A stretch of 64,000 nt of DNA from Absidia repens. Its lineage: Eukaryota; Mucoromycota; Mucoromycetes; Mucorales; Cunninghamellaceae. Positions 36,201-51,650 of this stretch are shown here, piece by piece (the first letter of the stretch is position 1; each line of letters starts with the position of its first letter). The notes beneath the pieces were generated by a model, which saw nothing but the letters and a program-made list of their open reading frames with translations, was not told the origin of the DNA and did no database searches. The stretch lies in the NCBI GenBank assembly GCA_002105175.1, contig MCGE01000010.1, positions 1,488,001 through 1,552,000 on the forward strand, written 5' to 3'. The translations under genes and the position numbers were made by a program.

Positions 36201-38123
36201 GATTCGTGTGTGTACATGGCTGAAAGTCCGAAAGAAGTTCGTGACATCAAGAAGATGGTAAGATGTGAAATTGAACAAAAAGAGACAATGAATACTTACC
36301 AAATGCACAAATACTCTCGATTATTTTAGGATCCGGTATATGTCTGGAAAACTATCGAGGCAATGCGCTACTCTCGTATCACTCGTCCACAATCGCCAGC
36401 ACCGTTATTCCGAAGCAACACTACTCATGAACTTTTATGTGATCAAGCTGAACAGTCAATGAAAGAAATGCTCTCCCCGCCGGGTTTTCAGCTACCCTCA
36501 CCCATGATCCAGCAACCACTTCAGATGGTATTTCCTAATTCACAATCTGCAGTTACAACTCAAAGCGTTAATCCAACCAAGGTGGCGCAGGAAACATCTT
36601 TGACAACTACATCAAATGCAACAATAGCGACCGAAGCAACAAACACTACACCAACTTCTGCTCAACCCTCCAATTCTTCCAGCTCTTCATCCGCTTCTTC
36701 CTTTTCTACTGGGGAATCTAGTTCTCGAAAGTACCGCATTGTCAAATTACCATCTCCTAGGCACGCTCTACTGACCGGTAGTCGTACATTGATTGCGCGA
36801 CTGGGGCAAGCCTATGATCAAGATCAGCCAAAAACATTGGAACCATCCTTACCACTGTGTTACCTTTTAGATCATCCTGTCCTAATCGATGACGTGACGA
36901 TTAAATCTGCTGCTGGTATGCATGGGCACATTCTTGTCTGCCTGCAAGAACGGGTCACCAATATCTTCAAATTCATTTATAATTTAAGGTAAGTGAATGA
37001 AAAAAAAATACATAATAAGAATGATGTAATGAAACGCTTATCCATATATTTATATATTTGCTTGACGTAGGTCGCCATACTTGAAAAGGAATGATCTCCG
37101 CGATATCGTCATTTTATGTAGTACACCACCAAATCCAAAAGTGTTTGAACTTCTCAATCGATTCCCGAAACTCTATTTCATGGTCGTAAGTGATAAACAA
37201 ATGGGTAGAATGTGGGTATAGGTTTATGGGTACTGATCAATTGGAACAAAAAAATTAGGGGAACTCTCGCAATCCGGATGACCTTTTACTAGCCGGTGTC
37301 AAAAATGCACAACAAGTGGTGGTGATGAGGTAAGATCAACGATCTTTGATGCGCTTTTATTTTTATTTTTATAAAACTAACCTTTCTCTACTTTATCTTA
37401 TTAGTGAAAAGGAACCTTCTGAAAACTTTGAAAGGAGTTCAGATAGCCCAGCAATGTAAGGTTTTGTGTCTGTTTTATTGGAATGAAGCTCACTTTTTAT
37501 TTATTTTTTATTTAGTATGACAAGTCATCTGATGGATCTTCTTATTCCCGATCAACGACTCGACATGTTCCGTATTGTGAACCTCAGTAAGTATAGCCAA
37601 ATGAAAATGTGGGAAAATAAGCTAACTCATTTCTTGGGTAGATGAAAAATCCAACATTAGATTCATGCAACTACTTCAGGGAAAGGACGTGGCGGAGGAA
37701 ATCGATGGCTTTTACACACCAGCGTATGCAGCAGGGGAAGTCGTGGTAGACAGTCTGATCAGCAACGTCTTGTTAAGCCAAACTTTTTACAAGCCCGATA
37801 TTGTGTCAATCATCAAAGCGCTTTGTGGGATGCCTGGACCTGCTTATCGCGGCACAGCTATTACTGAAGACATATCAACCTTATCCACAGCATCGATGCA
37901 CGCTCCTCATTTGACTTCGATACCAATGCCGGATGGATTTGTTGGATCGACTTTTGCCCAGCTATTCGATGCTCTTCTGTTGGATCATGGTATCCTTGCA
38001 ATTGGTTTATTTAGAGCACCTGATGAAAACATGGGAAATGAATTGCCTTTTGTATATGCCAATCCAGTACCTTCTTTGATTCTTCGATCCAATGACAACG
38101 TCTATGTATTGGCGGCTAGATAG
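33228..38123 (+). CDS. BK/Slo-like calcium-activated potassium channel alpha subunit
   Basis: Twenty-one exons, coding about 1178 residues with all phases consistent: 33228-33577, 33644-33766, 33838-33952, 34019-34190, 34256-34375, 34444-34524, 34594-34732, 34794-34834, 34908-35024, 35097-35200, 35269-35394, 35467-35490 (24 bases), 35556-35592, 35657-36024, 36087-36257, 36330-36988, 37071-37185, 37259-37329, 37405-37455, 37516-37586 and 37642-38123. A cytosolic, basic N-terminus (residues 1-190) is followed by membrane segments, an S4-like stretch with spaced basic residues (FLRSWVLLLRIKSAMKIK, about residue 297), the selectivity filter STVGYGD (about 375-381, split by an intron), S6, and two RCK-type gating-ring domains: RCK1 from about residue 425 (ILIVGSFRPEQVNDILNGFL) and RCK2 from about 893 (GHILVCLQERVTNIFKFIYN). 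A Ser/Thr-rich linker separates them. This is the animal BK layout, not the fungal TOK type. Calcium-bowl acidic residues are not evident, so the gating ligand is uncertain. Confidence 0.88.
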
Positions 38124-38729
38124 TTATCAAATCGATTATCGACCCTCTTTTTCTTCTTCTCTTTTATTTTTTATTTACTATAGTCATTTAGTAAATTAAC
38201 TACCTAGCCTATTCTATCATACACACATACACTGCTATACAAACCATTCCCTCTTTATACATATCCAAAATTCAATAAAAATCATATCATATTTATTTGT
38301 CTTATACTATATTCATTTTGGCAGTTGATATACATTGTATACTATTTATACACGTACCGGTCTCTTTTTTCCTAGCATTCAATAAAAACCATACAGTATT
38401 CATATCCACTGATTGATATATAGTCGTATAAAAGTTTGTTGTTTATACGGTGGGTTTCTTCCCTTTTTTATTATATCATTTAATATACCATAAAAAAGAA
38501 CCATATTCAAATTCCCCCTCCCCTTTTTATATGTCACTCAACATGCAATAAAAAAGCCAGATTCAAATTTCAAGATGACAAAAAAACGCAAATGTTTTAT
38601 TGATATATATATAAGATGTAATACAAGCACCTAAAACTAATTTCTATTCCACCACCAATACCAGTCAGGTACCTTTTTCAGCCAACGAAGGGGTCGAGAT
38701 TCCACATACACACACACATACACAAAGTA
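38124..38729. other. Intergenic, convergent 3' ends
   Basis: About 600 bases with at least four AATAAA-type signals on the plus strand (near 38275, 38381, 38488 and 38548, each followed by A-rich and then T-rich sequence). This looks like a short repeated 3'-end module of roughly 100 bases. No gene is seen. Confidence 0.5.
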
Positions 38730-39997
38730 TTAGCCATCCCAGCCTTCTTCACCGGTGTATTCCAGTTTCTCTACCTGATAAAACGCGGTCATTCCTGCAT
38801 CAAAATGAGAAGCGACATGACAGTGGAAGAGCCACTGGCCTTCATTGTCGGGTACCATATCGAGGACTTCAAAGCTGACGGGCATCAAATCCACCACATC
38901 CACACGGTGACCATGGTAGAGTAGACTGGCCCCATGCCAATGAGCGGTATGCACATCATCGTCCTCCAGGCCAAATGCCAAAATATACCACCGCACCGGC
39001 TTACCATAGTACACACGAAGATCCGCATTGTTGTTCAAAATATACCCATTGATATGATACATGCGATTCGACTCCAAAAATAATTCGTCCGTCCGCATCA
39101 AATGTTCCAATGTTTGTTCCGTCATGGGTGGTGGTGGTGGTGTCTGGTGAGGGTTGTCTAAGCCCGCGGCTGTGACAGGGAGGTAGTTGGAAAGACCTTC
39201 GTCTGTGGTCATCATCATGGTAAATACTTCTTGGACGCCATCCGGTAACGAAGCAACCATGCTGTAGGGAGACGATTTCACCAGGTAACCAGGTTGATAG
39301 ATCACAATGGGCCCCACCAGCCCAGCATTGAGGTCGACCAAGGGGTTGGCTTTGGAAAGGTAGACCCAGAGAATGGACGATTGATTGGCAGGGAAAGTCA
39401 CGTCGGTGGGAATATCCCATACGTAATGATACCCATGACCCGAGGTTATCGATTGTCCAGGAAGTGAATCGTTGGTCGGCAGGACGGTATGAGGATGTAG
39501 ACTGCATGGTTGACTTGCTCGGTTCAGGAAATCCACTTGGATACGATCACCAGCTAGAATTGAAAGAAAAGTAAAAAAAAATGGATAAATATATATACAT
39601 ATATACATACAAAAGAAAGAGAGAAGCACCATCATGTTGTCTCTACCGAGATTTAAATACCTTCTGCTTTGATAACCGGGCCAAGAAATCCAAGAGCAGG
39701 ATCATGAGCCACGGGGATGGTGAATGAGTCGTCGGTATATTGTCGATAGATGGCTTTGCGATAACGTGTTCCCAGTCTGGTGGCGTTGTGTGCCGTGTAT
39801 AGATCCGCCATGAATGATTGATTCAAAGGTTGGTCTCGAAGATTATCCCACTGTCGCGGTGCATAATCCCAGTCGGTTTCTTCAGCCGTGATGTAATACT
39901 GCCGTGTTGTTGCCGCCGCAGCTGGGGTTAATAGTATATGTATAAGCCATGAGAATAAAAGTACAAGTGATAGTGATGATAAAGGTGTCCGCATCAT
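38730..39997 (-). CDS. Ceruloplasmin/hephaestin-like two-domain multicopper oxidase with degenerate motif II
   Basis: Two exons, 39997-39661 and 39553-38730, coding 386 residues. The N-terminal signal peptide (SLVLLFSWLIHILLTPAAAA) indicates secretion. The mature N-terminus (YYITAEETDWDYAP) is typical of ceruloplasmin-type cupredoxins, and the length equals one two-domain repeat of ceruloplasmin. Copper motifs in order are: I, SLHPH; II, WVYLSKANP, where family members have WxYHSH; III, HTAHWHG; IV, HCHVASHFDAGM with the type-1 Met. Such enzymes oxidise Fe(II) or phenols at the surface. Motif II has lost both histidines (H to L and H to K), which would remove two trinuclear-cluster ligands, so oxidase activity is doubtful from sequence alone. 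A Pro/Gln-rich loop (TPPPPPMTEQ) interrupts the linker between domains. The gene is divergent from the bZIP gene at 40.6 kb. Confidence 0.85.
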
Positions 39998-40063
39998 GAT
40001 AAAAGCATTGTTTTTATGAAAATAAAAAGGATGAGGAGTATTCTAAAAAAAAAACCTGATAAA

Positions 40064-40109
<46 letters not shown>

Positions 40110-40600
40110 AAGGTGATGGAATTATTTGATGGGTTGGAGCAACTCGAGAGAAAAATGCCAGAGACGGAATTTAAAACGTTTAACCTTTTTCCCTTCAAGT
40201 CTATTTTTAAACCTGGTGGGAGAAGGAGAAGCAGTTGGTCTTTACCATGTGATGAGTGTCGGATAAAAGAAAAAGTATGCTTCCCTGGACATTCATCTTC
40301 CAGAAATTGACTAGTGTTGGCGATTGTTTCGATTTGATCAAAAAAATTGAGGTTTGCCTTTTCCTTTTCAAGTAAGGTGGGTTTCAGTATAAAATAGACA
40401 TCCATGTACTACAGTGCGTTTTCCTATATAATTATAAGTGGCAACTTTGAAGAATCAGTATATATACTTTTTTTCTTTTTTTCTTTTTCTGCTACTGACA
40501 AAAGAAGAAAACCATCGATTTTTTCTACCTTTCTCTCACACGGAAGTATTACCGTTCGCTCATTTATCCAGTTTTTTTATAACTACAAATATTTTGAAAT
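39998..40600. other. Divergent promoter region with an A43 tract
   Basis: Between the oxidase (-) and the bZIP gene (+). It contains an uninterrupted run of 43 A at 40065-40107 and a short open frame (40113-40310, +) with a CxxC..C pattern that is too short and isolated to call. Just upstream of the bZIP start is T-rich sequence. Confidence 0.5.
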
Positions 40601-41723
40601 ATGGATTTTAAAGGTGCGTTAGTATATTCATGACAAGGAATGTATAAGCATATTATATATATATATATATATATATCTCATACACATCATTTCCTCTTAT
40701 TGCTATCTTAGATACCCGTTTCTTGGACTCTGACCTGCTAGCAAGTACCATGACGAGCAATGCAATCGATCCGATTAAAAACTACGGGCCTATTGAATCA
40801 AAATTCAATTATCCTCAACAACCAACATCATTAGCAGAAGCCTCGGTGTCATCCTTTTTCTCTTCCTCTGGCTCCTCACCTATATCCTCTTCCTCGTCCC
40901 CCTTATCCAGCAACGTCATCCCTCCTTTCTCATTAAACCAGCAAGCTTCATGGCTATCTGACTCACCACCACCACCAAAAATCGAGAATTTTGCAGATCG
41001 GCCAAGGTCAAAGTCAGAATCAAGCATCAAAAAATCAAAGCAAGGTGGCAGAAAACGAAGTATCATTTTTGAAGAAGAAGAAGCTGAGCTTCAAAGGAAG
41101 GAATTTTTAGAACGCAATCGAGTCGCTGTAAGTGAAAAAAAAAATCGATCGAGATCGGGAAGAGGAGAGCCAGAGTGAGAGGTGGACGATTTAGGGTTGT
41201 CGATGGATGATACTAAACTTTATTTTTTCTTATTTGCGACTTCTGTCAAATCTAGGCGTCAAAGTGTCGACAAAAGAAGAAAAAATGGATGAAGGATCTC
41301 GAAACCAACTATAGCAAACTCTTCACCCAGAATGAACGCTTACGATCAATGATCATGGTCTACCAGGATGAAGCTAATTCTTTAAAGTCAGAATTACTGG
41401 CTCGTGATGGTCTATGCTCCTGCGCAAATATGGTACGTTAGAAAAAAAAAACGGGGGAGGAGGAAAGGATGGGAAGTCAGTGACATCATACTGAAAATTT
41501 ATTAAATTAAATGATTTATTAGCGAGCTTATATTCAACAAAGGAATACGATAACAACGATGAATCCAAAAGAATCCTTAGCACATGAAAATGATGCTGCT
41601 ATCGATAATACAGCCCCTCCTTTATTACCGTCTGTGTCGCCACCTACTTCTGATAATGGTATGCTGCCTGACAAACCACTACCTTCTTTTACTCTCTCGA
41701 ACCCACGTTACTTGAAAGAATAA
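40601..41723 (+). CDS. ATF/CREB-type bZIP transcription factor (Atf1-like)
   Basis: Four exons: 40601-40613 (13 bases, MDFK), 40712-41127, 41256-41432 and 41523-41723, coding 268 residues. The basic region straddles intron 2 (KEFLERNRVA|ASKCRQKKKKW) and carries the Asn-Arg-x2-Ala-x2-Lys-Cys-Arg signature of the ATF2/Atf1/CREB family. A leucine zipper follows (heptads through LETNYSKLFTQNERLRSMIM). These factors bind CRE-like TGACGTCA sites as dimers, and Atf1 relatives respond to stress-activated MAP kinases. The N-terminal half is Ser/Pro-rich with SP and TP sites. The C-terminus beyond the zipper is short and Pro-rich. The start exon is inferred from the in-frame ATG with GTGCGT donor; without it the first ATG would be at 40750. 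Confidence 0.88.
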
Positions 41724-42196
41724 TCAGCGCCTTTCTATCTTCGCCATCATTCATTCGTTCCTTCATTCATTCATTCATTCATGCATCCATAGTTCTAGTT
41801 TTTTAAAACACAACGATGATCATCATATAAAACCCAGCCTTCCCTTCATTACCCATTCATATTATGTTACACCCTATGTATATTCTTTTATTGTAAATAA
41901 AGTAGCTACCTATACAATTCCTGTCAAAAAAAAAAAAAAAAAAATCTGTCGATCTCTAGAATTATTTTAAAACCAGCCATTCTAATTTTTTTCGATGTCC
42001 CACATAGACGAGACTAGTTTATGATAAATACAAAAGGACTGAATACTGGTCATATTTTTTATTATTCATTCGATGCCAAAACTAAATAAATGGATATGTG
42101 TCAAGTGGGCAAAAGGGGGAGGGGATAAATACAATAACGTGAAATAAAAAATAAAAAATGGAGAGAAGGGGGGGGGAGGGAATAAACTAAACTAAA
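41724..42196. other. Intergenic, convergent 3' ends
   Basis: About 470 bases with ATTC repeats (41755-41783), an AATAAA near 41897 for the bZIP gene, an A18 run at 41927-41944 and G runs near 42170. No gene is seen. Confidence 0.55.
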
Positions 42197-45790
<3,594 letters not shown>

Positions 45791-46194
45791 TGTAATTTCA
45801 AACGGGAGGGGAAGCAAATATAAAATAAAATACGAAGTGAGAAAAAAAGACGAATTTGCATTGGCGCCGTTCTAAATATATATACTTTTTTTTTTCACCT
45901 GTCGCACTCATACACATACTAGTAACTATTTACACGACACAAAGGAAATATATCAAAAATGAGTCATAAGAGTCATGATTATGCCTTGTCTTCGTTTTTT
46001 TTTTTTTTGTTCATTTCCGCTCCCTACATCATTTTTCTTTTTGTTTAGGTGTTTTTGCTTTATTTGCTCCCTACCCTCCCACCCTTTCCATCCCCAACAA
46101 TGGAATATATACAGATCCCCGCATTTTTCTGAAACTCGGCGATTGAAAAATAATTTGCTCTTTCCTTTTTTTTTTTTTTTTTTTGGCAATCACC
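45791..46194. other. Divergent promoter region
   Basis: About 400 bases between the alanyl-tRNA synthetase gene (-) and the Zn2Cys6 gene (+), rich in T/C on the plus strand with T runs at 45889-45897 and 46166-46184. No separate gene is seen. Confidence 0.55.
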
Positions 46195-49100
46195 ATGAAC
46201 AAGAATGATACCTTCTATATAATAGAGCAAGATGGAAATAATAATATGGCCGAAAACAAAAAAAGAAAACGTGGTGTTCGTGCTTGGTAAGAACAAACTG
46301 CTGACATGGAAAAAAACGAACGTAGTCGTATTTACTGTTCTTCTTTTGTTCTAGCGATCTATGTAGAAGGAAGAAAGTCAAGTGTCACTTTAAACCGGGC
46401 GAACCTTGTCTGAACTGTATAGCCTATGACGAAAAATGCCTATTTACCGAAGAGTAAGTTGGAAGCTATGGAAGGTGTGGGGGGTTAAAACCATATTGCT
46501 GACCATAAAAGACCTTTTATTTTTTTTACTCATTAGATCAAAGAAACGTGGACCACCGAAAGGGTAAATGATGTACTGAACTATGGGCCTGATAGGCTAC
46601 TCTTTAGCCGGGTGAGCTGTTTTACTAACAAAGTTTATTGCTATTATAGACCTGCGGATACGATGGAAAGACGTATGCAAAAATTAGAAAAGGACCTTCG
46701 CCAACAGCTACACAAGCCCAAAACGAAGCCTCCGCGTACCACTACCACTATCCAACAACGACCTCATGACCCAATTTATCAACAGGAACCTGATAAACGG
46801 ATATACACATCATCGACTACTCGACGGCAACAAAAAGAGCAGCAGCGACGGGTACAACAATGGTATGAGCAGCAAGGGCGATCCGTGCAAGAGCTGGATG
46901 CTTTGCCGTCTCGACAGTGGCCGCCGGGCATACCGTACGACAGCGTTTATTACCTTGGCGAAATGACCGATCTACAAATCCTGTCGGGCAAAATCAAGCT
47001 GGACGACAATAGCAAATGGAATGGGCATTGTATCAAACGATTTGGTGATAAGATTGTGCTTGTGGCCGATACCACCGAAGAAGAAAAGAATTATCAGTCT
47101 GACAACAAAATCCCGCACTACCAATGGAATCATGTCGCTCCTGGCCCACAAGGCATCCATGGCTATGTTTACTCTTGTACTGGTGTGGATCAATACACAG
47201 CCATTCGATTGTTGAAAATGTAAGGAAAGCAAAAGGGGTGAGGTGGAAATGAGACGGTTTACAAACTTCAATTTTTTTTTTTTTTTGGACTAGTTATTTT
47301 GCCAATGTCCATCCCATTTTACCAGTCATCAACAAGATTGAGTTTTTGAAACAATACCGGGATGAAACTGCAACGTACCCTTCTGGTGAACTGTTGAATG
47401 CCATGTTTGGTGCTGCGGCTCGTTTTGTGGAATGTGAATACCTTGAACCCGATCGGATCAAAACAGCGCCAAAAGACAGTATATGGGATATACCAATGGG
47501 ATGGTCCGATCGTTTCTTTGATCAAGCTCAAGGTAAGATGCATATAACTCAACATGTGGGGGAGGGTATATCGTGTAGCTAACCTATTCTTTATATATAT
47601 TTCATTTACAAGACATTGTATCAAGGTGGACTGCCAATCCCACCGCCTCTAAAATCCAAGCAATTGTTTTAATACACAACCATCGAGGAAATTTGGATTC
47701 AAAATCATCAGCATGTTGGCTTATGGGAGGGTTTGTATGTATTCATAGCATATAGAAGAAAATCAATGACTGACCGTTTTGTTTTCTGTTGTTAATTGAT
47801 CGATTAGGCACTGCGACTAGCACAAATGCTTGGTCTCCATAGAAATTGTGATGATTGGGATATCTCAGACGGTGAAAAGGAAACCCGGAAACGATTATGG
47901 TGGGCACTATACGTCTCTGATCGCTTTCAATCAGCTCTTCAAGGTAAACCTCTTAGTATTCAAGATGAGGTAATGACATAAAAGGGAGGTTAGTGGTACA
48001 CAGAAACATGAAATTGTGAATATCTGCATATGCTAATCCTAGTTTTTTTTCATTTTAGGATATTGATATAGGTCATCCCGATGTATGTGCTCCTTGGAAA
48101 GAAGTATTGGACGAACTACCAGAAGAATACAATGGCATCATTCGACCACGGTTCCCATCGGCGACCTATCGACCTCAAAATACGAACGGCAAAGTGGAAA
48201 TCTATCAATTATTTGTACAATTTGTCAAGCTTTCTGAAATATTGGGGCGTATTATTCAAGGTTTGCACTCACCCAGGGCGCAACGGGTTTGTCATTATGA
48301 ACACGATATGAAGGGACTGGTAGCTGGCTTGGATCATGAATTAACAGAATGGCGATTCTCATTCTCCAAGGCCCTCAGACAATCACGCTTTGGAGACTTT
48401 GACGAAGATAATGGCTATTTTACTCCTGTCACTGGTAAGTTTTTAGGGCCGTTTTGATTTTCTGTTTGGGGCTTAACTATCAACATCGGGTATTTACTTT
48501 TGTCTTATTTTTATTATATGGACCTCTAATCTATAGCTTCCATGCTCCTGTTTTACTTTAGCGCATTGATCCTTTTGCACCGACCCTTTATTCAACTCAA
48601 TGCCGCTGGAAAACCGATATCGAAATCCTCCTTCTCTTCCTTCCAGATATGTACAAGCGCCGCTACACGGGGTATTCGCATAGCATCAAGGCTCACCATT
48701 CACGACTTTTTATTATGTCCATACTCATTCAGCTTATATCCTGTCATGCAATGCTGTTTGATCCATATATACAACACACAAAATGCTGATCCTCAAATTG
48801 CAAAAGCAGCTCAACTGGATTTGAACAAGGGGATGGATCTACTCAGTTACTTACAAGACATGTCAAGCTCAGCCAAAAGACTCAACATACTATTACGGAA
48901 TATCATCGACGGCAAGCATATCATACCACGCGATATCAGGCAACAATTCAACGTAAACGACATTAGCAGTAACATTGACACGCCTACAAACATACCATCG
49001 TCGTCGCTGAATATCTATCCACAACATTCTCCCACCACTGAAGCATCTCTTGGCCCAAACACCAATCAACCATACCCTCCATCTACCAATCCAATATTGT

Positions 49101-49592
49101 GGGCGAATTCGTCTGTTTCATCTTTTTTGGACACCAATATGATTCAAGATTGGCATATACCATCATCCTCATGTAAGACTTACATAAAAAGAAAGCAAAA
49201 AGGTCTTGACTGACACAACAATCATTTATCAAGTAGTAAGTGGATCAATTGACAGGGAACACCAACATTGGCAGCATACTCACCCAGAAGCTTTTACTCT
49301 CAAACAATTTGGACTCCCTCAACCTGACGAAAATAATATCAACCAACACGAAAATACAATGGGTGACAGCGGATTATTACCAGATAGTCTATTCTCTAAC
49401 GATACCGGCAATCATGATACATCGATCGAATCATCAGCAATACCACCAGCAGCAACGACTTCTTCCCCCTGTCAGCCTATATTTTCTTCCGCGTATGATC
49501 ACAGCAATCCATTCATGGGTCTTCCTTCATCAATGAATTGGGACGAATGGGATGAATGGTTTGAAAGAACAATAACCGCAAATTCAGCTTGA
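46195..49592 (+). CDS. Zn(II)2Cys6 transcription factor with fungal-specific TF domain
   Basis: Ten exons: 46195-46286, 46355-46453, 46537-46563 (27 bases), 46650-47219, 47294-47532, 47613-47734, 47808-47969, 48059-48434, 48537-49172 and 49237-49592, coding 892 residues with matching phases. The binuclear zinc cluster is CDLCRRKKVKCHFKPGEPCL followed by NCIAYDEKC (CX2CX6CX7CX2CX6C), split by intron 1 after the first Cys codon begins. A basic linker (SKKRGPPKG) and coiled segment follow. The middle-homology domain includes YFANVHPILPVINKIEFLKQ, ALRLAQMLGLHRNCDDWDIS and ETRKRLWWALYVSDRFQSAL, the classical Fungal_trans signature. The C-terminus is Asn/Ser/Pro-rich, an activation-type region. The target genes are unknown. 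Close matches I recall are regulators of nutrient use, but no specific orthology is claimed. Confidence 0.9.
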
Positions 49593-50332
49593 CAACACCA
49601 TGATCCTTTTAGATTAGAAAATTGATTCTCCCTCTCTCCCTTTGTGATATAGTTTAGTTGGCTTGTTTTTCCTCCTCCATTCATTACACGCATTTTTTTT
49701 TTAATAAAAATTATTTTCCTTTTTTTTTTTTGTTTGTTTCTTGCTACAATTTATATTGTTTTCGTTTCTTGATGGGAAACCCCCCTGAAATAGCGAATGA
49801 CAGTAACAGGAAACCATATCTTATTATAACATACATCTTATCACAGCATCATATAACCCTTATTTGTAGAAAAAAAAAAAGGCTCTAAACTCGTTGTTCA
49901 AAAGCTCCATTGGATAGTCGAGTCCGTGTATTTACTTTCTAATGATCATATTTGATTGCAAACCAAAAAGTGTCAACGACGTATCATAGCAGAGAACGTT
50001 TACTCAACTAAAACCGAAGGTGATAAAACAGGAGAATGATTCGCTAAATACTATAATATAATACTACTAGGTGAAGGGATTGCAGTTTGGTTTTAGCTCA
50101 TATTCCCGCATACTTTCAGCTGGCCTGTTTCAAAAAAAAAAAAAAAAAAAAAACCAGAGGGAGACATCATAAAAAACCACAGAAATGAAGCACAAGTCAA
50201 ATTTAAGTCAAAGAGAGAGAAAGTGTCAAAGCACACGTCCCCATAAAAATACACACCATTTTATTAAAAAGAAAAAAAAAACAATCCTGCATATCGTTTC
50301 CCCCGCCCATTGTTATAATATGTCTATTCTAT
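49593..50332. other. Intergenic, convergent 3' ends
   Basis: About 740 bases with AATAAA near 49702 (plus), T and A homopolymers (49720-49731, A22 at 50131-50152) and nothing gene-like. Confidence 0.55.
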
Positions 50333-51393
50333 CTATATAATGATTGATCTAGCAGTTCCCCGTAACTTATCCACTCTATCCAGTAGCTTTTGGGTGAATC
50401 GTACACTTTCCCGTCGTTTTTGTCGTGCCGTATCAAATTCCATGGGACATTCAACCCCATCCAATCGTATGAGCGCCTGCATCAGTCGTTCCGAGCAATA
50501 GATCCCTTGGTCCTGGATCTTCTTTTTGGTGCCTTCGTCTATCTTGATACCTGAGGTTGTGACTCTCTGTTGCTGTTCCAATACTAAGACTTCATAGGCA
50601 TCAATATCACCTACTAGCTCGTCAGAGAGACCATCGACAATGCTGGAGATGCGTTTCACTAGGCCGTATTCTTCAGGGTTGCCGGAGCTTGTTTGTTGAT
50701 CCACTTCATGTTTCTGCAAAAAAGTATCAATTGAGTTTTTTTAGTACACACATGTGGGATGGATGCCATGTTCACAAAACTATCTACTTACGTCCACAAG
50801 TTCACCATTCAGTTCTACCATACAATAAGAATGGACACCAACACTTTCTAGGGTAGCAGTGTCATCCTTGATATGAGCTATAGATTATAAAAGATGAGTT
50901 ACTACCCCTTGCATTTATATAGGACCTACTTGTTTTTTTTTCATGGTAGATGGGCCTTACCTCCAGACACCTTCAAATTCATGGTCGCAATAGGTACATC
51001 TGTTAATTCTTTGCATTTGGTCTTGAGATCTTTGACAGAGGCTTCATGTAAACCGCCAGGGAAATCCATAAAGTCCAAAGTATACCGATTTTTGTTCCAC
51101 AAGAGTCGGATGGTTTTTTCTTGTTCTTGCGGTGACACCTTGCGAAGTCCCAAGAAAGATAGGACACTGGCGAAGGTGGCCTTGCCAAGAATAAAAAGTA
51201 ATATGAATAAGAGTGGAATGGTGGATGAAAAGAAAAAGGGAAAGAATGGAGAGTGAAGAAAGAGAATGAGAAAAAAAATCGAAAGAGAAAAAAAAAAGGG
51301 AAAAAGGGCCAGGTCGGTGTTTCAATATCCGCCAAACAGGAAAACAACAAGACATACTGAATCAAAATTGAAAAGGACACCACTCTGGGTCAT
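50333..51393 (-). CDS. BAG-domain Hsp70 co-chaperone with ubiquitin-like domain (Bag1-like)
   Basis: Four exons: 51393-51358 (36 bases), 51180-50961, 50877-50792 and 50713-50333, coding 240 residues. Residues about 30-110 form a ubiquitin-like domain (KTIRLLWNKNRYTLDFMDFP ... NLKVSGGAHIKDDTATLESV ... VHSYCMVELNG). The last exon holds a helical BAG domain (about 130-240, VKRISSIVDGLSDELVGDID ... RLMQALIRLDGVECPMEFDT). Bag1/Snl1-type proteins bind the Hsp70 ATPase domain as nucleotide-exchange factors. The short N-terminal exon (MTQSGVLFNFDS) could give a hydrophobic lead but no clear membrane anchor, so this is the soluble Bag1 form, not the Snl1 form. It is followed on the same strand by NC2-alpha. 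Confidence 0.82.
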
Positions 51394-51650
51394 AATAAAT
51401 TAATGTTTTTGAGAGACGATACATCATTGATCATGAACCTTTATTGTATACTAAAATGGGAGGTTGATGAAGGAGAGAGAGAGAGAGTGTGTGTGTGTGT
51501 GTGTGTGTGAGAAAAAGGAGAAAAAATGAAGGGGGAGGGAGATATATAAAAAAACTAAGCTATACTACATATAAAAATAAAAAATAAAAGAAATAAAACG
51601 ACTACATATCACACCAGCATCCATAGTTGAGGAAAATGTGTTGTGTATCT

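Noticed and set aside
40113..40310. Short plus-strand frame with CDECRIKEKVC
   Set aside because: It looks like half of a Zn2Cys6 motif but lacks the other cysteines, has no splice context and starts in homopolymer-rich DNA.
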